Made by a program: the position numbers and the translations under genes
Assembly (NCBI GenBank): GCA_017644375.1
Contig: JAEPLP010000001.1
Location: 840,001-904,000 of the forward strand
Direction of reading: 5' to 3'
Source of the DNA: Prochlorococcus marinus CUG1435
Lineage (GTDB): Bacteria > Cyanobacteriota > Cyanobacteriia > PCC-6307 > Cyanobiaceae
Length of the DNA: 64,000 bases
The notes under the pieces: model-generated
The model's database searches: none
Seen by the model: only the letters and a program-made list of their open reading frames with translations
What the model was told of the DNA's origin: nothing
Shown here: piece after piece, positions 19,761 to 29,194 of the stretch
How the letters are laid out: each line of letters starts with the position of its first letter
Numbering within the stretch: the stretch's first letter is position 1

Positions 19761-20759
19761 TTATAGAGGGGAAAGTGGAATAATGGTATTTACTAAACTC
19801 ATATATATTGGAATGCCAAGAACTATATTGAATGGGAAAGTTAGACCTAGTGTAGTTGAAATATAATAACTAGATTTAGCTTCTGGAACTGTCATCCTCA
19901 TAGCTGCAGGAACTGCTAAATAAGAGGCGCTTGCACATAAAACCACAAATAAAAGTGCGTTGCCAGGTCCTAAAGATAAAAATCTTGCAACGAAAACACC
20001 AATAAATGCATTAAATAGAGGCATGAAAATAGCAAACCCAATCAAAAACGAACCCGCATTCTTCAATCTTGGTAATCTTTGAGCAGCGACTATTCCCATA
20101 TCTAATAAGAAGAAGCATTCTGCTCCATAGAATAATTGTCCAGTAAAAGGCTCCATTTTTGTAATTCCTGAGGGATTACTGGAAGCAGTCAGAAATCCCA
20201 CAATTAAGCTTGAAAGCAATAAATAAACTGATCCATTCAAAAGTGATTCGTGTAGTATTGCGCTTAGATGCATTTTTCTTGATTTTGGTCTATTTTTTGG
20301 AGCTGCAAATTTCACAAGTAATAATCCAACAATGATTGCAGGAGATTCCATTAAAGCTAAGGCGCCAACCATAAACCCATCAAAAGCTATTTTTTGACTT
20401 TCTAAAAAACTTTCTGCGGAAATAAATGTAACAGCACTAATCGAACCGTATGCTGCTGCTATTGCGGCTGAATTAAAGACATCAAACTTAAATCTTAAAA
20501 TTAAAAATCCAATCAGAGGGATTACTAGTGACATCAGTATTGCAGCGCTTAAAGTAGGCAATACTTGATTTGTAAACCCACTTTTCTGTATCTCTATACC
20601 TCCTTTGAACCCAATAGCTAGGAGCAGATATAAGGAGAAAAGTTTAGGTAATGGAGCTGGTATTTCTAAATCAGATTTAAAGAATACTGATGTTGCTCCA
20701 ATCAAAAAGAAAAGAACTGGCGGGGCTAATACATTTTGCAGAATTGGATCTATTTCCAT
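19761..20759 (-). CDS. sbtA: Sodium-dependent bicarbonate transporter SbtA-like
   Basis: 332-residue membrane protein with about ten hydrophobic spans, of the SbtA family. SbtA couples sodium entry to high-affinity bicarbonate uptake for the carboxysome. Recognisable segments are IGFKGGIEIQKSG (about 50), a run of glycine/alanine-rich half-helices, the cytosolic loop with KNRPKSRKMH, and ESPAIIVGLL. It is shorter than freshwater SbtA (about 370), mainly in loops. It lies 3 bases after bicA and 3 bases before sbtB, so the three genes are one operon. Marine picocyanobacterial SbtA is divergent, so transport properties may differ. Confidence 0.85.
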   Translation of the reverse strand: MEIDPILQNVLAPPVLFFLIGATSVFFKSDLEIPAPLPKLFSLYLLLAIGFKGGIEIQKSGFTNQVLPTLSAAILMSLVIPLIGFLILRFKFDVFNSAAIAAAYGSISAVTFISAESFLESQKIAFDGFMVGALALMESPAIIVGLLLVKFAAPKNRPKSRKMHLSAILHESLLNGSVYLLLSSLIVGFLTASSNPSGITKMEPFTGQLFYGAECFFLLDMGIVAAQRLPRLKNAGSFLIGFAIFMPLFNAFIGVFVARFLSLGPGNALLFVVLCASASYLAVPAAMRMTVPEAKSSYYISTTLGLTFPFNIVLGIPIYMSLVNTIIPLSPL

Positions 20760-20762
20760 AAA

Positions 20763-22418
20763 TTACGAAGCTATTTCATTTAGAGCAGTTTCTAAAGCTT
20801 CTTTTCTTGTTTCAATAATCCCTTCAACTCCAAACTTAGCTAATCTATCTTTCACTTTTTCATTTGCACCAGCAACAAACGCTTTTCTGGAATTATTTTT
20901 TGCTTCTTGCATCATATCCTCTATTGCGAGAGTAGCCGTGACTCCAAGTCTTGGTACATCAGTGATATCTAATATCAAAACCTTGTAGTTTCTTACAAGC
21001 ATCATTCTTTCAGATATTCCTTTAGCTGCTCCAAAACTAAGTGGTCCTTTTAGTCTAAATAACATTACTTCTCCTGAACATCTATCCAGAAGTGCTTTTT
21101 CATCAGCAGGCAATGCATTTTTTACTTGATCATTTTTTGATAAAGGATTATCCTCATCCATACCTTCTAGTTGAGTTTCGGTTATTGAATCAATAGTGAG
21201 CATATTTGCTATGAATACACCGACTAAAACTGCCCAAATTAAATCCCAAAAAACAGTCATTAAAAGTACCCCGTACATTACTACTGATGTTTTTAAAGAT
21301 AATTTGTGAGCCCTCCTCAAGAATCCCCAATCAATAATATCTAGGCCTACTTTTATAAGAATTCCTGCTAGCAATGCAGTTGGTATTTGCTCAGCCAAAG
21401 GTCCAGCACCAACTAAAACTATCAACAATACAACTGAGTGAACCATACCAGAAATGGGAGTTGATCCTCCAGATTTAACATTTATAACTGTTCTCATGGT
21501 TGCTCCTGCTCCAGGTAAACCTGAAAACAGACCTGCTACAGCATTTCCTATTCCTTGACCAATAAGTTCTCTATCAGAATTATGTTTTGTTTGAGAGATA
21601 TTGTCTGCTACTAGAGATGTCAGTAAGGAGTCAATAGCGCCAAGGACTGCTAGGACTAATCCTGCCTTGAAAATAATTGGGAAATATTGATTAAAACTTG
21701 GGAAATTTAAAGATGGAACTCCCCTCGGAATTTCTCCAATTCTATCAATAGATCCGTCTCCAAAAATTAAAATTGATATTGGAGTTACTATCAATAAGGC
21801 CAATAGAGGAGAAGGAACCCATTGACTTATTTTTCTAGGAGTTAGAAATACTATACCTAGAGTCATTATTGCCACTCCAATAGCAGCACCATTTGGCTGG
21901 AAATTTGAAAATACAGTAGATAAAGATTCGACTACCCCACCACGAGTGCTAATACCTAGTAATGGTCCAATCTGAAGTGCAATGATTATGACTCCAATAC
22001 CAGACATAAATCCTGATACAACAGAATATGGAACTAAAGTAATATATTTTCCTAGTTTTAGAATCCCAAATAATATTTGCAGTAAGCCGCCAATGACTAC
22101 CGCTGCCATCACTAAAGGTAAAATTTGTCCTGCAGAGAGATCTCTTGGAACCCCCACTGCTGCTAAGCCTGCTACTACGCCAGCAACAGTTACGCTCATT
22201 GGACCGGTAGGTCCACTAACCTGAGCAGGTGTTCCACCGAACAATGCTGCTAAAAAACCAACTACTACTGCCCCATATAGTCCATAAATTGCTCCGCCAG
22301 GTCCTAACGCAGCATTACCAAAAGCAAGAGCGAGAGGTAAAGCCACCACTGCGGCTGTGATCCCTCCTAGAATATCTCCTCTTACATTCTTTAGATGAAA
22401 TCCATTAATTATTTTCAA
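20763..22418 (-). CDS. bicA: SulP-family bicarbonate transporter BicA
   Basis: 551-residue SulP/SLC26 transporter. The SulP membrane domain occupies about residues 1-410 (LPLALAFGNAALGPGGAIYG; GLPGAGATMRTVIN near 300) and a C-terminal STAS domain about 440-551 (KVLILDITDVPRLGVTAT). BicA gives low-affinity, high-flux sodium-dependent bicarbonate uptake in marine cyanobacteria. Sulfate transport is the main alternative in this family, but the sbtA and sbtB genes directly downstream favour bicarbonate. AGGAG precedes the ATG at 22428-22432. The 222 bases to the divergent hemB should hold the operon promoter. Confidence 0.88.
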   Translation of the reverse strand: MKIINGFHLKNVRGDILGGITAAVVALPLALAFGNAALGPGGAIYGLYGAVVVGFLAALFGGTPAQVSGPTGPMSVTVAGVVAGLAAVGVPRDLSAGQILPLVMAAVVIGGLLQILFGILKLGKYITLVPYSVVSGFMSGIGVIIIALQIGPLLGISTRGGVVESLSTVFSNFQPNGAAIGVAIMTLGIVFLTPRKISQWVPSPLLALLIVTPISILIFGDGSIDRIGEIPRGVPSLNFPSFNQYFPIIFKAGLVLAVLGAIDSLLTSLVADNISQTKHNSDRELIGQGIGNAVAGLFSGLPGAGATMRTVINVKSGGSTPISGMVHSVVLLIVLVGAGPLAEQIPTALLAGILIKVGLDIIDWGFLRRAHKLSLKTSVVMYGVLLMTVFWDLIWAVLVGVFIANMLTIDSITETQLEGMDEDNPLSKNDQVKNALPADEKALLDRCSGEVMLFRLKGPLSFGAAKGISERMMLVRNYKVLILDITDVPRLGVTATLAIEDMMQEAKNNSRKAFVAGANEKVKDRLAKFGVEGIIETRKEALETALNEIAS

Positions 22419-22640
22419 AGATACTCTCCTTTAAATAAATACTTAACTAAAAGATATTATCTCTTTATGACGTACATTTGTGAAAAATGAAGTTTGTGCA
22501 AAATATTTTTGTAACTTTTTTTGCTTTTTTTAAATAAATTTTAGTTACTTTTCCTGAACAAAAGTAGTCTCTGATTGATTTATGTGCGAGGCAAGCGATT
22601 AATGTATTAGATAAATGTTTTTCAATTTAATAATATTCAA

Positions 22641-23642
22641 ATGAATTCGATTATTCGTCCAAGAAGATTAAGAAGAACTGAGGCAATTAGAGAAATGGTT
22701 AGAGAAAACCATTTGGCGGCATCGGACTTTATCTATCCATTATTTATTCATGAAAAAGATTTTAAAGAGGAAATTTCCGCAATGCCCGGAATTTACAGAT
22801 GGGATATTAATGGTTTATTGAAGGAGGTTACTAGGGCATGGGAATTGGGAATTAGATGTGTGGTTCTTTTCCCAAAAATTATCGATAGCTTAAAGACTGA
22901 AGATGGAGCAGAATGTTTTAATGAGGATGGTTTAATACCTAAAGCTATTCGAATATTAAAAAAAGAGATTCCAGGAATGGCAATAATGACAGATGTTGCC
23001 TTGGACCCTTACTCGTGTGATGGACATGATGGCTTAGTTGATGAAACTGGAAAAATATTGAATGATGAAACGATTGAAATTTTAAAAAAACAAGCTTTAA
23101 CTCAAGCTAGAGCTGGAGCAGATTTTATTGGCCCTAGTGACATGATGGATGGGAGAGTTGGAGCAATTAGGACTGCTCTTGATAGTGAAGGATTTAGTGA
23201 TGTAGGTATTATTAGTTATACAGCTAAATATTCATCTGCTTATTATGGTCCGTTTAGAACTGCTTTAGATTCGGCGCCTAGAGAAAATAGTAAGAAAGTA
23301 ATTCCAGACAATAAGTCTACATATCAAATGGACCCTGCCAATTCAAAAGAAGCTTTAATTGAATCTGCACTGGATCAGTATGAAGGAGCTGATATTTTGA
23401 TGGTAAAACCAGGAATTTCATATTTGGATATTGTTTATAGACTAAGCACATTTTCAAATAAGCCCATAGCCGCATACAACGTTAGTGGGGAGTATTCCAT
23501 GGTAAAGTCTGCTGCTATGAAGAATTGGATTAACGAAAAAGATATTGTTTTAGAGACATTGCTTAGTTTTAAAAGAGCAGGAGCAAAATTAATACTCACT
23601 TATCATGCTTGTGATGCATCTCAATGGTTGCAGGATACTTAA
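22641..23642 (+). CDS. hemB: Delta-aminolevulinic acid dehydratase (porphobilinogen synthase)
   Basis: Condenses two 5-aminolevulinate molecules to porphobilinogen for heme and chlorophyll. 333 residues. The metal-site segment DVALDPYSCDGHDG (about 114-127) has the Asp-rich form of magnesium-dependent plant/cyanobacterial enzymes rather than the triple-cysteine zinc site. One Cys is present in it. Schiff-base lysines are in SYTAKYSSAYYGPFR and LMVKPG. The N-terminus RPRRLRRTEAIREMV is the family's usual start. Divergent from bicA. Confidence 0.97.
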   Translation: MNSIIRPRRLRRTEAIREMVRENHLAASDFIYPLFIHEKDFKEEISAMPGIYRWDINGLLKEVTRAWELGIRCVVLFPKIIDSLKTEDGAECFNEDGLIPKAIRILKKEIPGMAIMTDVALDPYSCDGHDGLVDETGKILNDETIEILKKQALTQARAGADFIGPSDMMDGRVGAIRTALDSEGFSDVGIISYTAKYSSAYYGPFRTALDSAPRENSKKVIPDNKSTYQMDPANSKEALIESALDQYEGADILMVKPGISYLDIVYRLSTFSNKPIAAYNVSGEYSMVKSAAMKNWINEKDIVLETLLSFKRAGAKLILTYHACDASQWLQDT

Positions 23643-23704
23643 AAACTCATTATTAACAAAAATTTGGTTTATTCTTAGATAAGTAATAAATTAATTGCTT
23701 TGTT

Positions 23705-24091
23705 TTGAAGTTTTCACAAGGAGTAAATAGGATTGGTCACATTGCACTTAGAGTAGAGAATCTCGAAAGGGCGAAATCTTTTTATATTAAGCTGGGTATG
23801 AATTTGGTTTGGGATGATAAAGATTGGTCTTATTTAGAGGCAGGTAAAGGGAAAGATGGCCTTGCGTTGTTAGGCCCTAGCTATAAAGCTGCGGGACCCC
23901 ACTTTGCTTTTCATTTTGAAAATAAAAAAGAAGTGGAAAATATTCAAAATGATTTAAAAAATTCTGGTGTAAAAGTTGGTCCTTTACATGAGCATAGAGA
24001 TGGAACAGCATCTTTTTATATGAAGGATACTGAAGGAAACTGGCTTGAGATGCTTTATGTTCCTCCTGAAGGGATTCAATCGAATGTTTGA
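23705..24091 (+). CDS. Glyoxalase/VOC-fold protein
   Basis: 128-residue single-domain protein of the vicinal oxygen chelate fold. It shows the two beta-alpha-beta-beta-beta modules: GHIALRVENLERAKSFYIKLGMNL and, later, HFAFHFENKKEVENI, ending with the FYMKDTEGNWLEML motif whose Glu is a metal ligand (stretches given in parts). Metal-binding His at residue 12, His near 62 and Glu near 116 fit the family. The substrate (methylglyoxal hemithioacetal, ring cleavage, other) cannot be told. The start is TTG at 23705. The stop overlaps mutS2 by 8 bases. Confidence 0.82.
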   Translation: MKFSQGVNRIGHIALRVENLERAKSFYIKLGMNLVWDDKDWSYLEAGKGKDGLALLGPSYKAAGPHFAFHFENKKEVENIQNDLKNSGVKVGPLHEHRDGTASFYMKDTEGNWLEMLYVPPEGIQSNV

Positions 24092-26516
24092 TTCTTTTTT
24101 TTGTATGCAAGAGAAAAGTTATTCTAAAAAATCATATTCAGATAACACCTTAGAAGAAGAATCTATAAACCTTTTAGAGTGGGATTCATTAAAAACTCAT
24201 TTATCTTCATTCGCCTCAACGGAAATGGGTAAACGATCAATTTTAAGTTTTGTTATACCTTCAGAATACGAGGCATCTAAAAAACTTTTGAATGAAACTG
24301 TTGAAATTAATGAGCTAGAAAAAAATTTAGATAAATCAATTAGTTTTTCTGGTGTTTTTGATATTAGTAGAAATATTGAAATTTGTTCGAAGGGAGGTGT
24401 AATTTCATCTTCTGAATTGTTAGAAATAGCGAAAACAATTGCTGCAGCAAGAAATTTAAAAAAAATCTTAATAGATTTTGAACAAAGGCCTTATATTTCA
24501 TCATTCACAAAAAATTTAACTGACCATCAGAATATCGAAACGATTTTTAAAAAAGGCATTGAATCGAATGGAAGGATTTCAGACAATGCTAGTAATGAAC
24601 TATCTATTCTTAGAAAAGAATTTTTATCTAAGAAACTTGAAAGAAAAATATTAGTTGAGAAATTTATTCAAAAGAATTTAGCTTATTTGCAAGATACTAC
24701 TATTGGAGATCGATATGGAAGGCCTGTTTTAGCAGTGAAAGTTAATTATGTAGATAAATTTAAAGGAATAATTCATGACTCTTCATCTTCAGGAAATACA
24801 GTATATTTTGAGCCTGAAAGTGTAGTAACTAAAGGTAATAAGATTGCTTCTTTAGAGGCTAGGATCACAGCAGAAGAATTTAAATTACTTAAGCAATGGT
24901 CTCAGGTTGTTAGTGATAATTCAAAAAATCTTATTGAAATGGCATCCATTTTATTAAGACTAGAAAATGCCCTAACTCGTTCAAGATATTCGAAATGGAT
25001 TGGAGGTAAAACTCCTACATTTGAGAAAAATCCTATTATTTCTTTAATTGGTTTTTCTCATCCATTATTGATTTGGGAACATAAGAAAAAAGGAGCTCCC
25101 CCACCAGTAGCTGTCGATTTTTATATAAATAGAAATATTAAGGTTGTAGCTATTACAGGTCCAAATACTGGAGGTAAAACAGCAGCTTTAAAAGGTTTGG
25201 GCTTGTCTTTACTTATGGCTAGAGCAGGATTATTGATACCTTCAACTAATAATCCTATTATCCCTTTTTGTCCAAATATATATGTGGATATAGGGGATAA
25301 TCAATCATTAGAAGAAAATTTATCTACCTTTAGTGGGCATATATCTCGCATAAAAGAGATATTAGATTCACTTGATGATAAGAAAGGATTATCAGTTGTT
25401 TTGTTAGATGAGATTGGATCTGGCACAGATCCTCTTGAAGGAAGTGCCCTTGCGATGGCTTTATTAAAAGAATTTGCAAATAAATCTGATATCACTTTGG
25501 CAACTACACATTATGGAGATATTAAGGCTTTAAAATATAACGACTCAAGATTTGAAAACGTATCAGTTGCCTTTGATGAAGAATCTTTGAAGCCAAAATA
25601 TATACTTAACTGGGGTATTCCTGGGAGAAGTAATGCTTTGTCAATTTCAAAGAGAATTGGTCTCGATGAAAGCATACTCAATGAAGCTGCAAATTATCTA
25701 AAGCCAAAAGAAGTTGACAATATTAACAGTATTATTAAAGGACTTGAGGAAGAGAGGATTAAACAACAAAATTCTGCAGAAGCTGCTGCAGAATTGATTG
25801 CAAGGACTGAAATATTACATGATGAATTGAAGAGAAATTATGAATATCAAAAAATAAATGCTCAAAAAATCCAGGAAATTGAGAGGTCTAAATTATCAAA
25901 ACATATCATATCCGCTAAAAAAGAGGTGATAGATTTGATTAAAAAATTAAGAGATAAAAATGTTAATGGAGAGGATACGAGAATTATTGGAAAAAGATTA
26001 AAGGAAATTGAGACGGAACATTTAACCCAAAAAAAATCTGAAAAGTCAATATCATGGGATCCTCAGATAGGCGATTTTGTAAAGATTAAAAGTCTAAATA
26101 GTAAGGGACAAATTGTAGATTTTGATAAAAAAGGTGGTTTCTATGAAATTAAATGTGGTTCATTTAGAAGCACATTATCTGTAAATGACTTTGAAGGTAT
26201 TAATGGAGAAAAGCCTAATTTCAAAAGTTCAAAAATTGAAATCGAGTCTACAAGAGAAGATTTTTCTTTTTCTAAAATTAGAACGAGTAAAAATACAATA
26301 GACGTAAGAGGGTTAAGAGTTCATGAAGCCGAAATAATTATTGAGGAGAAAATTAGAAAATTTCATGGACCGTTATGGATTGTTCATGGAATTGGTACAG
26401 GGAAATTAAAAAAAGGACTAAGAAATTGGTTATCAGGTTTAAATTATGTTGATAAGATTGAAGATGCAGCCAACAACGAGGGTGGTCCTGGTTGCAGTAT
26501 TGCGTGGATAAAATAA
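24084..26516 (+). CDS. mutS2: MutS2 family ATPase/endonuclease
   Basis: MutS2 with a C-terminal Smr nuclease domain. Family roles are suppression of recombination and rescue of collided ribosomes. I start it at the ATG at 24084 (MFDSFFCMQEK), because GAAGGGA lies 11 bases upstream and the overlap with the previous stop (ATGTTTGA) suggests coupling. 24105 is the alternative. This gives about 810 residues: core and clamp (to about 330), Walker A GPNTGGKTA near 370, ABC-type LLDEIGSGTDP near 443, a coiled coil (about 545-640), then Smr with DVRGLRVHEAE and the HGIGTGKL motif. Confidence 0.94.
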   Translation: MFDSFFCMQEKSYSKKSYSDNTLEEESINLLEWDSLKTHLSSFASTEMGKRSILSFVIPSEYEASKKLLNETVEINELEKNLDKSISFSGVFDISRNIEICSKGGVISSSELLEIAKTIAAARNLKKILIDFEQRPYISSFTKNLTDHQNIETIFKKGIESNGRISDNASNELSILRKEFLSKKLERKILVEKFIQKNLAYLQDTTIGDRYGRPVLAVKVNYVDKFKGIIHDSSSSGNTVYFEPESVVTKGNKIASLEARITAEEFKLLKQWSQVVSDNSKNLIEMASILLRLENALTRSRYSKWIGGKTPTFEKNPIISLIGFSHPLLIWEHKKKGAPPPVAVDFYINRNIKVVAITGPNTGGKTAALKGLGLSLLMARAGLLIPSTNNPIIPFCPNIYVDIGDNQSLEENLSTFSGHISRIKEILDSLDDKKGLSVVLLDEIGSGTDPLEGSALAMALLKEFANKSDITLATTHYGDIKALKYNDSRFENVSVAFDEESLKPKYILNWGIPGRSNALSISKRIGLDESILNEAANYLKPKEVDNINSIIKGLEEERIKQQNSAEAAAELIARTEILHDELKRNYEYQKINAQKIQEIERSKLSKHIISAKKEVIDLIKKLRDKNVNGEDTRIIGKRLKEIETEHLTQKKSEKSISWDPQIGDFVKIKSLNSKGQIVDFDKKGGFYEIKCGSFRSTLSVNDFEGINGEKPNFKSSKIEIESTREDFSFSKIRTSKNTIDVRGLRVHEAEIIIEEKIRKFHGPLWIVHGIGTGKLKKGLRNWLSGLNYVDKIEDAANNEGGPGCSIAWIK

Positions 26517-26556
26517 AATTTAAAATACCTAGAAAAAAATTTAATAAACGTATTAA

Positions 26557-27540
26557 GTGCAATTTATTGATCAAGCAAACATTATTCTTAAAGCTGGAAA
26601 AGGTGGAAATGGAATAGTTTCATTTAGAAGAGAAAAATTCGTTCCTGCTGGAGGGCCTTCGGGGGGAAATGGTGGCAGAGGGGGTTCAGTTATTTTGATG
26701 GCTGATAATAATCTTCAAACATTATTAGATTTCAAATTCAAACGTGAAATAATTGCTGAAGATGGATGCAAAGGAGGTCCTAATAAGAGATCAGGTGCTT
26801 CAGGTGAGGATACAATACTTAAGGTACCCTGCGGTACAGAAATAAGGGATATTAAAACCGGCATTATTTTAGGAGACTTAACTAAACATAAACAGAGTTT
26901 AACTATTGCCATTGGAGGAAGAGGTGGACATGGTAATGCTTACTATTTAAGTAATCAAAATAGAGCCCCAGAATCATTCACTGAAGGAAAAGATGGTGAG
27001 ATATGGGAGGTTCAATTAGAACTAAAACTTCTTGCAGAGGTTGGGATTATAGGCCTTCCAAATGCTGGGAAAAGTACCTTGATTTCTGTTGTATCATCTG
27101 CCCGTCCAAAAATCGCAAATTATCCTTTCACAACTCTAATACCTAACTTAGGTGTAGTAAGAAAAATTGACGGGAATGGTTGCCTTTTTGCGGATATTCC
27201 TGGATTAATATCAGGGGCAGCTGATGGAGTAGGTTTAGGCCATGATTTTTTAAGGCATATCCAAAGAACGAAGATACTTGTTCACTTAATTGATGCAATT
27301 GCAGAAAATCCTTTACATGATTTTGAGATAATTGAGCAGGAATTAAAAAAATATGGAAAAGGTCTTTTAGATAAAGAGAGGATAATAGTATTGAATAAAA
27401 TGGAGCTGGTAGATGATGATTATTTGAAAATAATTTCAAAAAAGTTAGAAGATTTATCTAAAAAGAAAGTTTTAGTTATTTCTTCATCTTTAAAAAAAGG
27501 TTTATCTTCACTGCTTTCTGAAGTATGGAAAAGGATCTAA
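26557..27540 (+). CDS. obg: Obg GTPase (CgtA)
   Basis: Ribosome-assembly and stress GTPase. 327 residues from a GTG start at 26557. The glycine-rich Obg fold (1-158: [26 protein letters not shown]) is followed by the G domain with [10 protein letters not shown] (G1), DIPGLI (G3) and LNKMEL (G4). There is no C-terminal OCT domain, as in the short Obg forms of many bacteria. It follows mutS2 by 40 bases on the same strand and may share its transcript. Confidence 0.96.
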   Translation: MQFIDQANIILKAGKGGNGIVSFRREKFVPAGGPSGGNGGRGGSVILMADNNLQTLLDFKFKREIIAEDGCKGGPNKRSGASGEDTILKVPCGTEIRDIKTGIILGDLTKHKQSLTIAIGGRGGHGNAYYLSNQNRAPESFTEGKDGEIWEVQLELKLLAEVGIIGLPNAGKSTLISVVSSARPKIANYPFTTLIPNLGVVRKIDGNGCLFADIPGLISGAADGVGLGHDFLRHIQRTKILVHLIDAIAENPLHDFEIIEQELKKYGKGLLDKERIIVLNKMELVDDDYLKIISKKLEDLSKKKVLVISSSLKKGLSSLLSEVWKRI

Positions 27541-27626
27541 GTTAAATTTAAAATTTTTTTGTAAAAAAAAACACTTGATTTAATAATGAAAATTAGTCAT
27601 AAATAAGATACCTCTTTAAACAAAAT

Positions 27627-27809
27627 ATGAATTTCTATACTTGCTTTGATCAACAAGGAAAAATAATAGCTAGATGTCAAACCATTCAAGATATTGAGGT
27701 ATTGAAGAAAATGGGAAGACCAATTGTAGAAGTCAAGGAAATGAAAAATGAAGAGTCGGTCGTATGTTCACTTACAGGAAGTCCATCCGACTTTAATAGA
27801 GATTACTAA
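27627..27809 (+). CDS. Small conserved hypothetical protein (60 aa)
   Basis: I do not recognise a named family. The 60-residue protein has no membrane span. It starts with a short beta-like pattern (NFYTCFDQQGKIIARCQTI), then a helix, and has three cysteines (positions 5, 17, 47). It follows obg by 86 bases and ends before a strong intrinsic terminator at 27831-27853, which supports expression as the last gene of that unit. Confidence 0.7.
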   Translation: MNFYTCFDQQGKIIARCQTIQDIEVLKKMGRPIVEVKEMKNEESVVCSLTGSPSDFNRDY

Positions 27810-27826
27810 ATAGAATTAATAAATAA

Positions 27827-27854
27827 AAAAAAGGGCTTTTAGAGCCCTTTTTTA
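27827..27854. terminator. Bidirectional intrinsic terminator
   Basis: AAGGGCT (27831-27837) pairs with AGCCCTT (27844-27850), extended by A-T pairs, with a 6-base loop. It is flanked by an A-run on the left and a T-run on the right. It can end transcription both of the small plus-strand gene (27627-27809) and of cp12 from the other side, since the two genes converge here. Confidence 0.85.
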
Positions 27855-27880
27855 TTGTCCATTATCTATCAAAAGAAAAC

Positions 27881-28099
27881 TTAATCATCATAAACAAGAC
27901 ATTCTGGTTCGTCCGGGTTGGCATCGCAGAATAGTTCCAAAGCATTAGGGTCATGTTTATCATCTGGATGATGATCCTTATACTCTTCGAGTTCTTTTAG
28001 CTCTTCAGTTAAATGTCTGACCTTTGGAAGATTGCCCTCTGCTTTTGCAGATTCGATTTCCGATTGATCTTTTTGGATGTGTTCGTCAATGGATTTCAT
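27881..28099 (-). CDS. cp12: CP12 Calvin-cycle regulator, N-terminal cysteines absent
   Basis: CP12 is a small, disordered protein that ties phosphoribulokinase and GAPDH into an inactive complex in the dark. This 72-residue protein ends with the CP12 signature LELFCDANPDEPECLVYDD, with the redox cysteines at 58 and 67 and the GAPDH-binding YDD tail. The middle LTEELKELEEY matches the family's AWDAVEEL helix, but the Trp and the N-terminal cysteine pair are missing. It thus resembles CP12 variants that can bind GAPDH through the C-terminal disulfide but may bind phosphoribulokinase differently. Single gene, minus strand. Confidence 0.85.
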   Translation of the reverse strand: MKSIDEHIQKDQSEIESAKAEGNLPKVRHLTEELKELEEYKDHHPDDKHDPNALELFCDANPDEPECLVYDD

Positions 28100-28226
28100 T
28101 TTAAGCTTTTCGTACTTTAGTAGACATACATAACATAGTTAATTTCTAATGAAATTGCATTATCTATGAACTAAATAAGTGTTCATTACAACATCATTTT
28201 TTTTTGAAATTGATTTATTTATTTTT

Positions 28227-29171
28227 TTAGGTCTCTACTTTCATTATTTCCATTAGCGAAGGTAAAACTGGGATTATTTGGTTTGGGTTTAAAGGGAATA
28301 AAGCTTTGTAGTAATCTTTTTTCCATTCATTGTCGAAGCATGTCCTATTTACGTTAGATAATTTAAAGAATTTTAATCTCCATTCAATAATCTTTTCAAA
28401 ACTTGATAATTCTTCTTCAGTACATTTGAAAAGTTTGCTATATATCAATTCCCATCTTATAAGAGTTGGAAAAAGGTAAATATCTGCGTAGGTTAACTCT
28501 TCTCCAAATATCCAGCCCCCTTTATTTTTCTGTAATAAATTTTCAATTTCATTTATAGCTGCGAAAAGCTTTTTACTTGCTTTTTCGTAAGCTAACTGGT
28601 TTCTGGCGAAACCACATTTATATACGCCATCATTAATGCTTTTATTAATTAAATCTAAAAATTTTTGATTACCATCTTTAATACTTAATACCTTATATTT
28701 CGATTCACTTTTTATTGAATTGAGTAGTCTTATAATCTCTGAACTTTCATTAGACAGAATATTTACTTCATCTTTTACAAAGCTAATTAAAAGAGGTAAT
28801 GTCGCTCTAAAAATAATCTTTTTATTAGCTTTTTTGTAAAGGTCTGAAAGTCTTATGCATCCCTTAATCTTTGTATTGAAAATCCATTCGCAATGCTCAA
28901 CATCTGCCTTTAAAAAAATTACTTTAACTTTTTTAGATAAATCTTTTATTTCGTGTACAAGTAAAGTTCTTTGACACCATGGACAAGAATGACCTACTAA
29001 TAAATAAATTTGTCCATTCTCATTATTAATATCGTATTCACCATTAATGGTTATACCTTTAGGTCTTTTATAATTACCATGTAAATCTGATGGCGCGAAG
29101 CCATTCATTAATTGGGTCCAAAACCAAAACCAGAATTTTCTGGAGGCCTTTATAAGGTATTTATTTTGCAT
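28227..29171 (-). CDS. Glutathione S-transferase-like protein
   Basis: 314-residue protein of the Omega/Xi-like GST group. The thioredoxin-fold part has a CPWC active site at residues 63-66 (HSCPWCQRTLLVHE), where glutathionyl-hydroquinone reductases have CPWA/CPFA. The helical C-terminal domain holds GGWIFGEELTYADIYLFP (about 232-249) and a family-like tail ending NPNQIIPVLP. A thiol-disulfide or dehalogenation-type reaction with glutathione is expected, substrate unknown. It is divergent from aspartoacylase with only 23 bases between the starts. Confidence 0.8.
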   Translation of the reverse strand: MQNKYLIKASRKFWFWFWTQLMNGFAPSDLHGNYKRPKGITINGEYDINNENGQIYLLVGHSCPWCQRTLLVHEIKDLSKKVKVIFLKADVEHCEWIFNTKIKGCIRLSDLYKKANKKIIFRATLPLLISFVKDEVNILSNESSEIIRLLNSIKSESKYKVLSIKDGNQKFLDLINKSINDGVYKCGFARNQLAYEKASKKLFAAINEIENLLQKNKGGWIFGEELTYADIYLFPTLIRWELIYSKLFKCTEEELSSFEKIIEWRLKFFKLSNVNRTCFDNEWKKDYYKALFPLNPNQIIPVLPSLMEIMKVET

Positions 29172-29194
29172 AAAATTTTATTTTCAAAGAAAAA

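Noticed and set aside
24045..24083. Longer N-terminus for mutS2
   Set aside because: It would overlap the glyoxalase-like gene by 47 bases and has no ribosome-binding site; the ATG at 24084 has GAAGGGA upstream.
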